A stretch of DNA of 64,000 bases from Atrina japonica (taxonomy: Eukaryota; Mollusca; Bivalvia; Pterioida; Pinnidae), in the NCBI GenBank assembly GCA_030159075.1, contig BROG01000076.1, forward strand, positions 1,327,001 to 1,391,000, in the 5' to 3' direction. The translations under genes and the position numbers were made by a program. Under the pieces are notes generated by a model. That model did not search any database. It had not been told where the DNA came from and saw only the letters and a program-made list of their open reading frames with translations. This document shows, piece by piece, positions 49,780-59,889 of the stretch. Positions within the stretch are counted from its first letter, which is position 1. Every line of letters begins with the position of its first letter.

Positions 49780-52080
49780 TTATAATATAAAAAAAAACTC
49801 AGATACCAAAGTATTAATCAATAGAATGTCCACGACATAGATACAAATCCGATAAAAATGGACAAACACGGACCTCTGGAAACCAAGAGGTGGGATCAGG
49901 TGCCATGGAGGAGTAAGCATCCCCTGTCGACCGGTCACACCCGCCGTGAGTCCACAGTCAAGTCCAATGAAATACATGGGGAGTGTATCCTCGTCACAAT
50001 TGGTACAGACGTCTCAACAACGGCCAACGAAAAGGCAACTCAGCATTTCACTTAGTGAAACAGAGTAGTCGCAAACAAGACTATTATACCGACCGTAAAA
50101 TTTGCGGATTGTTAACATTAAACGCGGTTTTCGATTTCCCTGTGTCACTAATTGTCAGTGAGTAGTTTACCTCTGTATATGAAATCTTCATATGTTGTAC
50201 ACGCCCTGGCATATCGGATCATTTGTGAAATATAAACTCCATATGCGGGTGACTGAGGGATATTACTACTTAAATGTGGAAAATTTACAATGAGAAGGTC
50301 GAAATCGTCGCTTTTGTCGTATAGCTTAATTGCTAATTTCCCGTCTGTGTCTATATCAAGTAAAATGTCTAAGTATGAAGCGTGTGGGCTAGATTCTGTT
50401 ATATCTTTAATTTCTAGTTCGCTGGGATATATCGCATTGACATATGTATGAAAATTGTCATTATCAATTGACAAAACGTCGACGAGATGTTTAAATGTCA
50501 AATTAATGGACACCGCTAACTTTTTCTTCCTTTGATTCAACAGTTTCTGAATGAAATCTGCTTCGTATGAATAAAGGATTAGGTCGGCCAATAAAGGGGC
50601 ACAATTGGTTCCCATAGGAATGCCGACAGTTTGTTGAAAAACCACGTCTCCGAACATTACAAATTTATTGTCTATTAGAAATTCCAGCATGTTTTTTATA
50701 TCAACTTCAGTGTATTTATGTGTAGAATCAGAGTGTTGTTTGACGAAATAAATATCAGGATAGCCAATCACTAGATATTTAAATTTTCGGGTACCACCTT
50801 TAGTGAAATCTTTCTTTTAATTTTTCATGTGGAATAGTTGTGTAAAGAGTAGAGAAGTCATAAGTTTTGATACGGTGAATTCGAGAAAAATTGTGTGACT
50901 TCAAATTTTCTAAAAGCTGTTTAGAATTTTTAAGTATCCACATCTGATTTACACCGCTTCTGGAATAAGCAAATGTACAGTATTGTTGAAGTTTCTCCTT
51001 AACGGCTGTTAATATCTTGGTAAGGAGTAAAGATAAAGGTTTGGTAGAACATGTGCTGGATACTGCTATGTGTCTTTGCTTATATGGGGTTTTATGAAGT
51101 TTAGGTATCCAATATAAATGTGGAAGCTCGAAATCGGTTTCCGTTGTAAGTATATCAAATGAGCGTAATACGGACACGTGATTTTAAAGGATCTCGTCCT
51201 TTGAAAGTGAGCTACGTGTGTATGTAGGATTTCCAGAATTCGTATTAAACCAAAGTTCTTCTAATAAACAATTATAGTAATGTGCCTTACAAATAAAAAT
51301 TATTATTATTTGAGGCTCTGTCTGCTGGTACCAGTACATATTGGTCATGTAATCTATCTAGTTCAGTTACTACTTCTGGATCACTAAATACAGAGGGATA
51401 ATGTGTTTTCATAGTCCCTTTAAGTTTTCGAATACGAGATTTTATCAACCACCGTATGGCTTTCAGCCATTCAGACAAAGTGTCTGGTTCTACGTCTTCA
51501 TGTTTGGCACATCGTCTGGCACAATCCATAACTAAACTGAAATTCTGACGCCAATTAAAGGAACGTGTTTCCCGGTATTTAGGGCCCCTTAAAATAAGAT
51601 TTTTTTGAGGCTTTCATTTTCAACAATAGAAACGTCGCCGGTGATGACATGCCCGATAGGATTGTATTTGAAAGGAGATGAAGCACATGAACATGACAGT
51701 GTTGTGTAGAAGATGGTTGATGTCTAGGCACTGCAAAACCTGTTTGTAATTGAATAGCTTGGATACGATGCTAGGTGTATAGCTATATGAAATGCAAGGC
51801 GTGGTCTTCAGTTTAAAATATGGTGGAATACAGGACTGAACTTTTTTGTGATTTAGAACATTGCCAATGTTTAAAGTGTTTATGCCTTTATTTGTAAGTT
51901 TAAGGAAAAGACGTTTCTGTTCAGAAGTCATCGTTTGTAACGCGTGCAGGCTTAAACAGTCTGTGATAAGCGATGTCCATTATAACGGAGTTCTGTACGT
52001 ATTCTGGGGTTGCAGAATCCGTGTAGGGGTTCATTCTTGCTTCTTGAAAAAGTTTATTAAAATATGTAAAAGAATATAAT
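49780..52080 (-). mobile_element. Penelope-like element, decayed copy 3
   Basis: The best preserved copy. On the minus strand: the N-terminal part 51931-51620 (TPCISYSYTPSIVSKLF), 51529-51287 (MDCARRCAKHEDVEPDTLSE ... RLHDQYVLVPADRASNN), 51177-50800 (LYWIPKLHKTPYKQR, KTYDFSTLYTTIPHEKLK), then 50771-50148, an uninterrupted 207-aa frame with GIPMGTNCAPLLADLILYSY and, at the catalytic site, HLVDVLSIDN where the other copies have YIDDV. The loss of the double Asp (VD instead of DD) plus several frameshifts show it is inactive. The 3' tail runs to about 49780. No GIY-YIG endonuclease domain was recognised, so placement in the Penelope group is a family-style judgement. Confidence 0.8.
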
Positions 52081-52687
52081 AAGATGTCATACTAGGAACA
52101 GGAACTAAGTTTTTAAACCACATTATGAATCGTTACAAGATTACTTCTTGTGGCGACAGGAGTGTTGTCATAGTGATTTCTCATTATTTTACTTAGAAAG
52201 TATAAGGGAAAATTTCATAACTCTAGGGCGTGAATATCAAACATTTGGGAGGAAGTTCACTACTAACAAGTACTTATAGAAAAGTTTAATGTTGTATTTC
52301 CTTTAATTACAATGTGGGTTTTCCATAAAAGAATACTACGATTTCCTGCCACACTACACTTTACGCAGTCAATTTCCGGATGTTTTTTAAACAGGGACGC
52401 GGTGTGGTGTAATCAGTTTGACCCATGTACCAGTCATATTGCTTGAACAGAGAGACTAAGAAGTCGAATAGAAGGTAATATATTTTAATATCTTACATTA
52501 CACACAGCACGGCTGTGGAATATCTTATTAATTGGCGAGAGTTAAATAGGCCACAGAAATCTGAGTTGATCTATGTTTTGGAAACCAATTCACAAAAACA
52601 ATTGAAACTTGAAAACGTTGAATAAATTTCCGGTATAGTGAACAATATTGATACAATATAGATTAGCTCCAAATTATAAGTAATTTA
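52081..52687. other. No recognised gene or repeat
   Basis: AT-rich sequence between PLE copy 3 and the fold-back element. Nothing coding was seen. Confidence 0.5.
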
Positions 52688-53041
52688 AAAGGGCATTAGC
52701 TGTGTTTTATTTTCATTTTTTTTTCTATTTTTTACTGCTTTGATTGATATACAATAACAAAGAAGAGTATACACAAGCATAAAAATTCTTATTTTCGTAT
52801 ATAGTTTGTGAAAATTGCTTGAAAGTCCCAAACTTCGCTCTTTTTCAATTGCAATTGATTAACTCAACCTTTATATTTGTATATGAATACCACACTAGAC
52901 CTGACCTTATTTTCCGGAAATACATAGGAATATAAGATTTCAAGCTTTTGTGTAGCTCTTATTTGTTATTGTTCATAAAATACAAGTAGTAAAAGTAAAA
53001 AACAAAATATTTTGTTTAGGTAAACACAGCTAATGACCCTT
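52688..53041. mobile_element. Fold-back MITE of repeat family E
   Basis: Ends aagggcattagctgtgttt and aaacacagctaatgaccctt are inverted repeats. The arms continue to pair over roughly 120-150 bases (tactgctttga... gatatacaataacaaagaag on the left; reverse complement of the right: tactttta ctacttg...gaacaataacaaataagag). Flanks have ttaaa/ttaaa-like bases, suggesting insertion at TTAA. Single-arm relatives are scattered at 12743, 18793 and 61262. Confidence 0.75.
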
Positions 53042-53094
53042 AAATTTATTATACTTAATGACATTTTATGGGTAGAATTGGGGCTTTACATTCT

Positions 53095-53330
53095 ATTTCT
53101 TTAAAAGCTAAGATAGTCATTTTTACAGTGGGTACTTCGTAGACTGATATGGCAATACATTTAGATTTATCATTTGGCCTTGTATGATACCACTTTTTCT
53201 TTTGGATATATACATTTATATTAACGTCGAGCTCAACTGATGAAATCTTATTGTCGGAAATTATCGTCTGTAGTGTTTGTTTTGGCCTATCTTGTATTAC
53301 TATAACTTTGGTAGTGTTAATATTGTTTTC
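53095..53330 (-). repeat. Dispersed repeat D, copy
   Basis: Inverted copy: gctaagatagtcatttttac agtggg, gatttatcatttggccttgt atgatacca, gtcgagctcaactgatgaaa. It ends about 130 bases before the Mab-21 coding exon. Confidence 0.7.
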
Positions 53331-53464
53331 AAATATTTACGTTTCATTCTTTGAAATCGAAGTGCTTAAATTTAATGGTATTTTGTTTTATCTAGAATCC
53401 AAACTACGTCACTCCTCTTCTTTACTATGATATATCTGTAATGATTGATATTTTATCCATTTAG

Positions 53465-55462
53465 ATGGGGGATACATCAAGCAAATTCATCCGCATTATT
53501 GATCACGTCATTGGCAGCGACAAGGACGTAGCCAATCGTCGTGAAATCTCGCGGATATCAGAAGAGTTATTACAGACAAGTGGCGGGAAAATGATCGTCA
53601 TTGGAAGCTTTGCTGACGGTGTTTATAGTCAGCATCCGGGCATTGATATTATGCAGGAACATCCAGCATGGATCGCATGTTCCTCGTCAGCCTGTCTTCA
53701 AAACAACAATTATATACGGTTTGAAATGATACCATCACCCCAAAATCGCAGTTATTGTATGCTTGTCTATCAGGATAGACATTTAGTTTCAGACGATGTA
53801 CTTGAATACTGCGGAGGTAAGATCTATCTCTCAAGTAGAAATGTAAGAATTCGTTATCTGTCAAGTAGAAATATGAGAATCGAGAAATTTGAAATCGATA
53901 AAACACCCTGCATTGCATGCCTGTCATGGCCGGAGGAAGCAAAGGAATGGCTTTCGCGATCTCGACCTTATGGGTGGCCTGATGATTCGTTAGTGAAGAA
54001 AATAGAGGAAACCTCATGCCATGTAGTCGCTATCGGTTTACCAGATTCTCACACAAACTCCATAGAATGGCGACTTTCATTTTCCTTGGCCGAAAGAGCA
54101 TTGGTGCACTCATTTAATAGGCCACAATTTACCGTATATTGTATTCTAAAACGGATAAAGAAGGACATTATAGAGGAAAAGGTACCTGATGTAATAAGTT
54201 CCTATTTCATCAAAACAGTTCTATTCCATACTATAGCAGCAACTCCTGCATCAATGTGGAGCCTGAAAAACTTACAAGAATGTTTGCAAAAGTGCATCCG
54301 AATTCTCTATCGTTTCACTGATGATATGTACTGTCCACATTATTTCATAAGAGACGTTAATTTGTTCGAGTCGAAAGTAAATTCCCCGAAACAGAGGAAA
54401 TTACTATCAGTGTTAAGACAACTGTTTGAGTTGGATTTACAACATTTACTTTCCCGTCTGAAAAGGTTTAAGTCATTTGTTAAGATTCCGCGTGTAAAAG
54501 ATGTACATAGATTAGACATTGAAAAGAGGTCTGATAGTAGATACAACGACAATATGATATCATTATTCTGTGGATTCCAAGCAGCACGAGACAATAAATA
54601 TACAAATGAAATGCTGAATGTATTACTAAACTTTTTAAGGAAAAGTCGCACCACTCCCAACAATACAGCAGCACATGTAAGTACAGCGTTGTACACAGTT
54701 CTGGCTGACATGATATACCATTCACACTCTAACACCCGCAACAGAAGTCAGTATAGAGTTGATAAACTCATTGAACGTTTCTATAAACTGGGAACAAAGT
54801 TTGACGTCACTTCCGGACGCCTACGGTTAGCTTCATTTTATTTGATTAATGGAAACATCAGCGGCTGCTTAAACGTTATACAGTCTGTCCAGAACAGGTT
54901 TTCTCCATGTGTGCGCGTTGTTAATGCGGAGCGTAGACCATCGTACGAGAATTACTATAAAGAGAACATGTGTGGAAGAAGTTTATCTAGACAGCAAAAA
55001 TTCCATTCCTGTATTTCATTGTCATCAGTATATCAGTGCGACGACGTAAATATACCATTGGCGATACGTTATCAGATTTGGGACAATGCTAGTGTATATA
55101 AACTACCAAAATATATCACATCCTTTTCACCACTGATACATGCATATTTTCTGCAAGCGTTGTGTTACATAAAACTACGTGATCCGAAAAAACTGGAAAA
55201 TACTGTACAAATGATAAGAGGAACTATCATGGATGACACTCTGTGTGTTGACTGGGAAAGGCATAATAACTACAACCTATTGGGATATATATTAATGAAA
55301 CAAGACAAAATAGGAGACGCCGTGCAATATCACACAAAGTCGTTTTACAGCAAGGTTAAATTTCAACGCAAATATGTGGGACGGTGCGAGTATAATGTAG
55401 CCGTACTTCGCATCATGTGCTGTTTACGTCAGTGTTTACATCCGATTCAAGGACATAGATGA
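53465..55462 (+). CDS. Mab-21 / cGAS-like receptor family protein, probably catalytically inactive
   Basis: Intact 665-aa frame in one exon. The ATG follows directly on an acceptor (ttatccatttag|ATG), so a 5' UTR exon probably lies upstream. Residues about 40-210 resemble the Mab-21 nucleotidyltransferase fold: IGSFADG at 46-52, the metal-site strand GIDIM at 59-63, and CLSWPEEAKEWLSRSRPYGWP at 152-172. Residues about 195-285 contain EWRLSFSLAERALV and the helical Mab-21 C-terminal part with an ISSYFIKTVLFHTI stretch. The rest is alpha-helical, possibly TPR-like. Family enzymes have two acidic residues around the x-D-x-M strand (E/D-x-D); here only Asp61 remains, because the residues before it are PGI. 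So nucleotide synthesis is unlikely; a binding or scaffold role is inference. Residues 121-130 and 131-140 are a tandem duplication (YLSSRNVRIR / YLSSRNMRIE) of 30 bases. AATAAA at 55470 lies just past the stop. Confidence 0.85.
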   Translation: MGDTSSKFIRIIDHVIGSDKDVANRREISRISEELLQTSGGKMIVIGSFADGVYSQHPGIDIMQEHPAWIACSSSACLQNNNYIRFEMIPSPQNRSYCMLVYQDRHLVSDDVLEYCGGKIYLSSRNVRIRYLSSRNMRIEKFEIDKTPCIACLSWPEEAKEWLSRSRPYGWPDDSLVKKIEETSCHVVAIGLPDSHTNSIEWRLSFSLAERALVHSFNRPQFTVYCILKRIKKDIIEEKVPDVISSYFIKTVLFHTIAATPASMWSLKNLQECLQKCIRILYRFTDDMYCPHYFIRDVNLFESKVNSPKQRKLLSVLRQLFELDLQHLLSRLKRFKSFVKIPRVKDVHRLDIEKRSDSRYNDNMISLFCGFQAARDNKYTNEMLNVLLNFLRKSRTTPNNTAAHVSTALYTVLADMIYHSHSNTRNRSQYRVDKLIERFYKLGTKFDVTSGRLRLASFYLINGNISGCLNVIQSVQNRFSPCVRVVNAERRPSYENYYKENMCGRSLSRQQKFHSCISLSSVYQCDDVNIPLAIRYQIWDNASVYKLPKYITSFSPLIHAYFLQALCYIKLRDPKKLENTVQMIRGTIMDDTLCVDWERHNNYNLLGYILMKQDKIGDAVQYHTKSFYSKVKFQRKYVGRCEYNVAVLRIMCCLRQCLHPIQGHR

Positions 55463-55671
55463 CAAATTAAATAAATGGTGTCTATTTGATACTTTACGGA
55501 ATATGTGTGAATAATCGCTTTGCAACTTTGTACCAACTTTTATTGAATATTAAGAGATGGGGACCTCTGCTTTTAGATAGCTCATGTGAGCTCAATTTCC
55601 ACTTTCGTTCGTACGCATTAAAACATTATCGATTTGTTTACTGCTGTAGTAAGTACTCAATTTGAATTTGA

Positions 55672-55906
55672 ATAGTGTTTTATGCCACACACAATTATTT
55701 TGCAGTTATATGGTGGCCGCCAGTTCTTAATGGTGGAGGAGAGAACCAGGTTAACCGGAAGGGACCATCGGCCTTCCGTAAGTAAACAGGCATACTTTCT
55801 CACATAAATCAGCTAAGTTCAAGCGGTGCTCGAACCTGCGCTGACCAGAAGTGATAGAATTCATGGTTTACAGTGTGATGCTCTAACTCTCAGTCACGGA
55901 GGTCCC
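55672..55906 (-). mobile_element. tRNA-derived SINE family B, copy
   Basis: Plus-strand order is gttttatgccacacacaatt, tggtggaggagagaaccagg, catcggccttccgtaagtaa, tcgaacctgcgctgacca, and gatgctctaactctcagtca cggaggtccc (reverse of the A-box end). Confidence 0.8.
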
Positions 55907-55939
55907 TTGTAAGGTAATCTATGAAGTTTTTGTTTTTTA

Positions 55940-57049
55940 TTAGATCAGCTCAGGGAAAGTGAGACTAAATAGGCCCCAAAGTGTATCATCTTTTAAAACG
56001 TTCTCGTCCAGAACTGCCATATGAATTGAACAACTAATTGCATCTGAGTGATCATAGATGTATGATGTATGAAGTTTATGTTTTTTTCTGAGAAATCTGA
56101 AGAAGATAAATAATTTGTGACTAATTTGACGTCTTTTAATTTTCATTCATTCTTTTTTATTATTATTATTATTTTGTTTCTCTTGATTAACTATAGTGCT
56201 CCTCATTTATGTATTTTAGCTGCGAGGAAACGATTTTATGAAAGAAGTTTACTGGAATCAAATTATCCTTATTTTTTTATGAAATTTTTCAGACTGCAAA
56301 AACAAAAGGGGTAATTTTTACAGTATCAACTTGTCCTTCGAAATTGCTAAAGGGATTTTACGAAACATTAGAAAGGAAGTACTCAATGTCCTTTACCAGT
56401 TTCGGGTGGATACAATTTTGGTCGAAATAGTTTCCATAGGGTACCTATATTTGAAAATTTTCTCCGCCAAAACCGCTAAATGAATTGAAAAACAAACTGT
56501 ATTTCAGTGGCTTAATTGGACGTGCTTTTGTAGAAATCTGACAATTAAAATTTTTAAGAGTACTCCCTTCATCTTACCCTATCTCCTTTTCTCTCTGGGA
56601 TAATTACTTCCATGAGATACTCCTTATTAAATATATACACTTATTTATATGACAATGAGTAAGCAGCCTTTTTAAAAAGATGGCTCTGGAAATTCATATA
56701 TTAAATAAGAAGGTGCAGAACTAATACTTATTTCAGTTTTTTATCCAAATACATATATTTCAGTTTTTTAAAATAATATTGCCAAACACAATGTTTGCAT
56801 AATTTACAGATATTTCAAATAAGTTCTAAAACTCGGCAAAGTCAATGCTAACTATAGATATGATAACCACCAAACTATTATACTTTATTGATAATTATCC
56901 GTTTATTGATGGTTTCCATAGCAGCCTGACAAGAAAAGATAGATATTGAGAAAAATAATTCCACTGAAGCAAGCTAGTCTAGATTTATTATCACTGTCAG
57001 AGAATTTTGATTTGGTATTTATTATTCAAGTATATACCTATTCTATAAA
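55940..57049. other. No recognised gene or repeat
   Basis: Long AT-rich stretch after the Mab-21 gene. Open frames are short and without family resemblance. Nothing else seen. Confidence 0.5.
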
Positions 57050-57122
57050 TATTATTAACATAATAATAAAGTGAAAATGCTCAAGACGATCGTTTCTGTC
57101 AATTAAACTTCATCAGTTGAGC
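57050..57122 (+). repeat. Dispersed repeat D, fragment
   Basis: Contains gctcaagacgatcgtttctg and aacttcatcagttgagctcc. It is joined directly to a PLE tail fragment. Confidence 0.65.
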
Positions 57123-57195
57123 TCCAAGGACGTTCAGGATATATATACAAATCTGGTAAAAAATGGACAAATACGGATCTCTGGAAATCATGAGT
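57117..57195 (-). mobile_element. Solo PLE 3'-tail fragment
   Basis: On the minus strand: tttccagagatccgtatttg, tccattttttaccagatttg and a tcctgaacgtcc end. It abuts the last fibrinogen-domain exon, whose open frame runs into it. Confidence 0.6.
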
Positions 57196-57419
57196 TAGTA
57201 GTTCCGAATAATCTATTTCCAATGTTTTCTGTGTATCATCAATAGAGTTGACGAAATATTCAAAAGATATGTAATGCCACCCCATCCACTGGACTACTTT
57301 ATGGCGCCTTCCTTCGCATCCAGGTGGTGCCGTTAAAATTTCCATTACTCCACCACCCACCGAACCCGTATTCTGTCACAATGGAGCTTGAACCGTTGAG
57401 ATAGTACTGTTCATCTCCT

Positions 57420-58255
57420 GTAAAAATGTAACGTTTCCAATATCAAATGTACCGTACCAGATAAAATAAGTTTGAGAGGATTTTATCCAATATTTGAAGA
57501 ATCTCTACAGGGGATGATTCGACCTCAACTCCAATACTATGTGTAAAATTTTCAGCCAAATTGCTATTTATTAATTGAAACGCCTTTTTTATTCTTTTTC
57601 AAGTTGAAATACACATGCAGTTGAAAACTCACTGCATCATAACAATATACCATATATTGGAAATTTTAGCCATACACAAATTTATCGTTTTGTCCTAAAA
57701 ATGGTATATAATTTTAGTGAGAAGTAATTTTAGCGATTTTGTGATAAATTTTAACTTACAACGAGGAATGAATTGTTAGCGATATTCAATTTTAGCGATC
57801 TAAACAACCTCGCTAATAATACCAAATTTGAATCTTTGTTAAAATTTCTGCTTATACGGTATATTGTTATGATGCAGTGAGTTATGTCTTAGTTGATAAT
57901 CAATACATGTTTTATTTATATATCTTCCAATGAGCATTAATTCATCAACCTGTTTCGTCAAAATGAGAAAACAAGTAATCCCGACCAATAAATAGTATGG
58001 CCTACTGTCATAATTCAGGAGTCAAAAAGTCCATATTGCATGCAGAATTATAATGAAATTTTGATTCTAAATCATACACCCCTGGATTCTGATAAAGGAG
58101 TTAACCATTGTTTGAAATGGGCAAGTCCAAATGTGACTTCAGGGGTTGATGGGTTAAAAGACGTTGCCGCCCTTCCGTATTATCAATATGGATTTTGGTT
58201 TCTACTACATCTTTGCTTTGTCCAATGAAGTTGTTTTTTTAGCAGTAAAATGAAG
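57420..58255. other. Intron of the fibrinogen-domain gene, without other features
   Basis: A-rich and AT-rich. Phrases like ttttagcgat recur (57720-57800) without forming a clear tandem array. No further exon was recognised. Confidence 0.4.
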
Positions 58256-58269
58256 AAGCACCCTTTGAA

Positions 58270-58515
58270 TTTGATTTGATTTGATTTTTTGTTTTACGCC
58301 ATACTCAACAATCTTTCAGTCATATGATGACGTCCAGTTTTTATTGGTGGAGGAGAAACCCAGGTTACCCGGGTAAAGACCACCGACCTTCCGCAAGAAA
58401 ACGTGCAAACTTTCCCACTTAATTCAAAATGACCCTAGCGGGATTCGAACCAGTGGTGAGAGGCCTTGTGATTTAAAGCGCAATGCTCTAACCACTCGGC
58501 CACGGAGGCCCCCTC
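58270..58515 (-). mobile_element. tRNA-derived SINE family B with 13-bp target-site duplication
   Basis: On the minus strand it begins ggggcctccgtggccgagtg gttagagcatt, with ctggttcgaatcc as B box. Very similar to 46687-46940. Direct repeats agcaccctttgaa lie at 58257-58269 and 58516-58528. Inserted in the second intron of the fibrinogen-domain gene. Confidence 0.9.
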
Positions 58516-58534
58516 AGCACCCTTTGAAAATCGA

Positions 58535-58690
58535 AACTCCAAGTCCATTAGGATACGACATGTTGGATATACAAATGGTCTCAATACGAAGAACAATTGC
58601 TAAACTCCAACGGGGTAGGACTAGGTGTCTGCAGATATTGTTAAGTTTGCTACATCATCACTATACACAAGGCAACATGTCGCACTCCTA
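58535..58690 (+). repeat. Dispersed repeat C, copy
   Basis: Contains actccaagtccattaggata cgacat, atacaaatggtctcaatacg, gaacaattgctaaactccaa and ggactaggtgtctgcag. Confidence 0.65.
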
Positions 58691-59696
58691 ACACCGTAAA
58701 GGGGGATAACTCAAGTATCGAATTTATGACAACATATCTTATCGAATATGTTCGTCGAGATCTTACCACAGTTTCCGTCGATGTAACTGTCTACTGTTAA
58801 ACTGAAGTTTGTATTTTCTGCACCAACAAACATTCCATCATACTTCGCATAGTGCTCTGCACCATTCTCGGTGATTTTAAATTCTACATGCAATTCTACA
58901 TCAGCAAAACTTCTAAGTTCAGCAATGGTTGATGTACCTAGAAAAACGAATGAGCATTGTATATTGCATTTCTGATTTCAACGATTTTATACAACACACG
59001 TTTTTGTGAAAATTCAAACATAGAAATAAATTGTCTGCCAAGCACAATTGTGTCTCCTCGACCACGAAATATTTTAAGCATTTTATAAATGTCACCTTTG
59101 AATGACAATATCAGCAGCCAAAACTTTCAGAAAATTCAATTCTGATGAAATTATTGTTTCAGGATTTTTATTAATCAAGTTGGATTTTCACTTTACCGTT
59201 ACACTTGTATTTGCGTGCATATTTATCAATCATTTAATGAAAATGCACGTTTGATGTAAAATGTAAGTAAACAGAACAGACTGAAAGTTGTTTTCACGAA
59301 CTAACCAACCTACCATTATACAGTCCAAGCTATGAAATCAACTATGTTACTTCTACAAAATATCATGATAAAACCAATTACATTTTGATAAACATAAACT
59401 CTGATTACCAATCCAAAAGTTGCCCTCAGTTTCTCCAAATCCGTGGTTGTAGATAGTCTCCTTACTATTAAAATCAAACGAAAAATCGAGTCGTCTTTGG
59501 ATAACCTGAAAAATAATCTCAATGAATGATAAAGTGCACCAACAAAACCATTGGCGACGAATAAACTAATATATTTTACACAAACTATCATATTTCTGCT
59601 TTGATCATAAATATTCTGTCATGCATATAAACCACATAACTGAAAGTAAGAAACACTTGGTTTAGAAACTATTTTCCCTCTGGTGACTCACAGACA

Positions 59697-59885
59697 TTAT
59701 CTTTATTTGGTGGACTCACGGCGGGTAAGACCGGTCAACAGGGGATGCTCACCCCTCCGTGGCACCTGACCCCTCCTCTGCATTTCCAGAGGTCCGCGTT
59801 TGTCCAATGTTCATCAGATTTGTATATTTATCTATATCTAACATATCTAAGATTTATACTTTGGTATTTGAGATTTTTATATTGG
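59697..59885 (+). mobile_element. Solo PLE 3'-tail fragment
   Basis: Contains gtggactcacggcgggtaag, ccggtcaacaggggatgctc, cagaggtccgcgtttgtcca and ttatactttggtatttgaga, as at 1540-1695 and 26695-26860. Confidence 0.75.
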
Positions 59886-59889
59886 TAAA

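Larger units (their letters stand above)
57195..59505 (-). pseudogene. Fibrinogen-related domain gene fragment, three exons with a frame break
   Basis: Exons on minus: 59409-59505, 58767-58937 and about 57195-57417, with GT-AG junctions and compatible phases. Exon 1 (VIQRRLDFSFDF ... GFGETEGNFWIG) is the classic R-x-D-x-S-x-x-F / GEFWLG region of the fibrinogen beta/gamma C-terminal globular domain. Exon 2 has AELRSF, HYAKYDGMFVGAENTNFSLT and SYIDGNCG. Exon 3 continues DEQYYLNGSS...GFGGWWSNGNFNGT, then hits a stop at KAP*. A neighbouring frame of the same exon continues with HKVVQWMGWHYISFEYF, which looks like the normal domain end, so one frameshift separates the two. The Ca2+-site aspartates and the usual cysteine pair are not seen. 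Proteins of this type act as secreted lectins in molluscan immunity. No N-terminal exon was found up to 61 kb. It may be a pseudogene, or a sequence error may mimic the break. Confidence 0.75.

Noticed and set aside
53649..54741. Minus-strand frames opposite the Mab-21 gene
   Set aside because: Antisense shadows; the plus-strand frame is long, uninterrupted and has family motifs.
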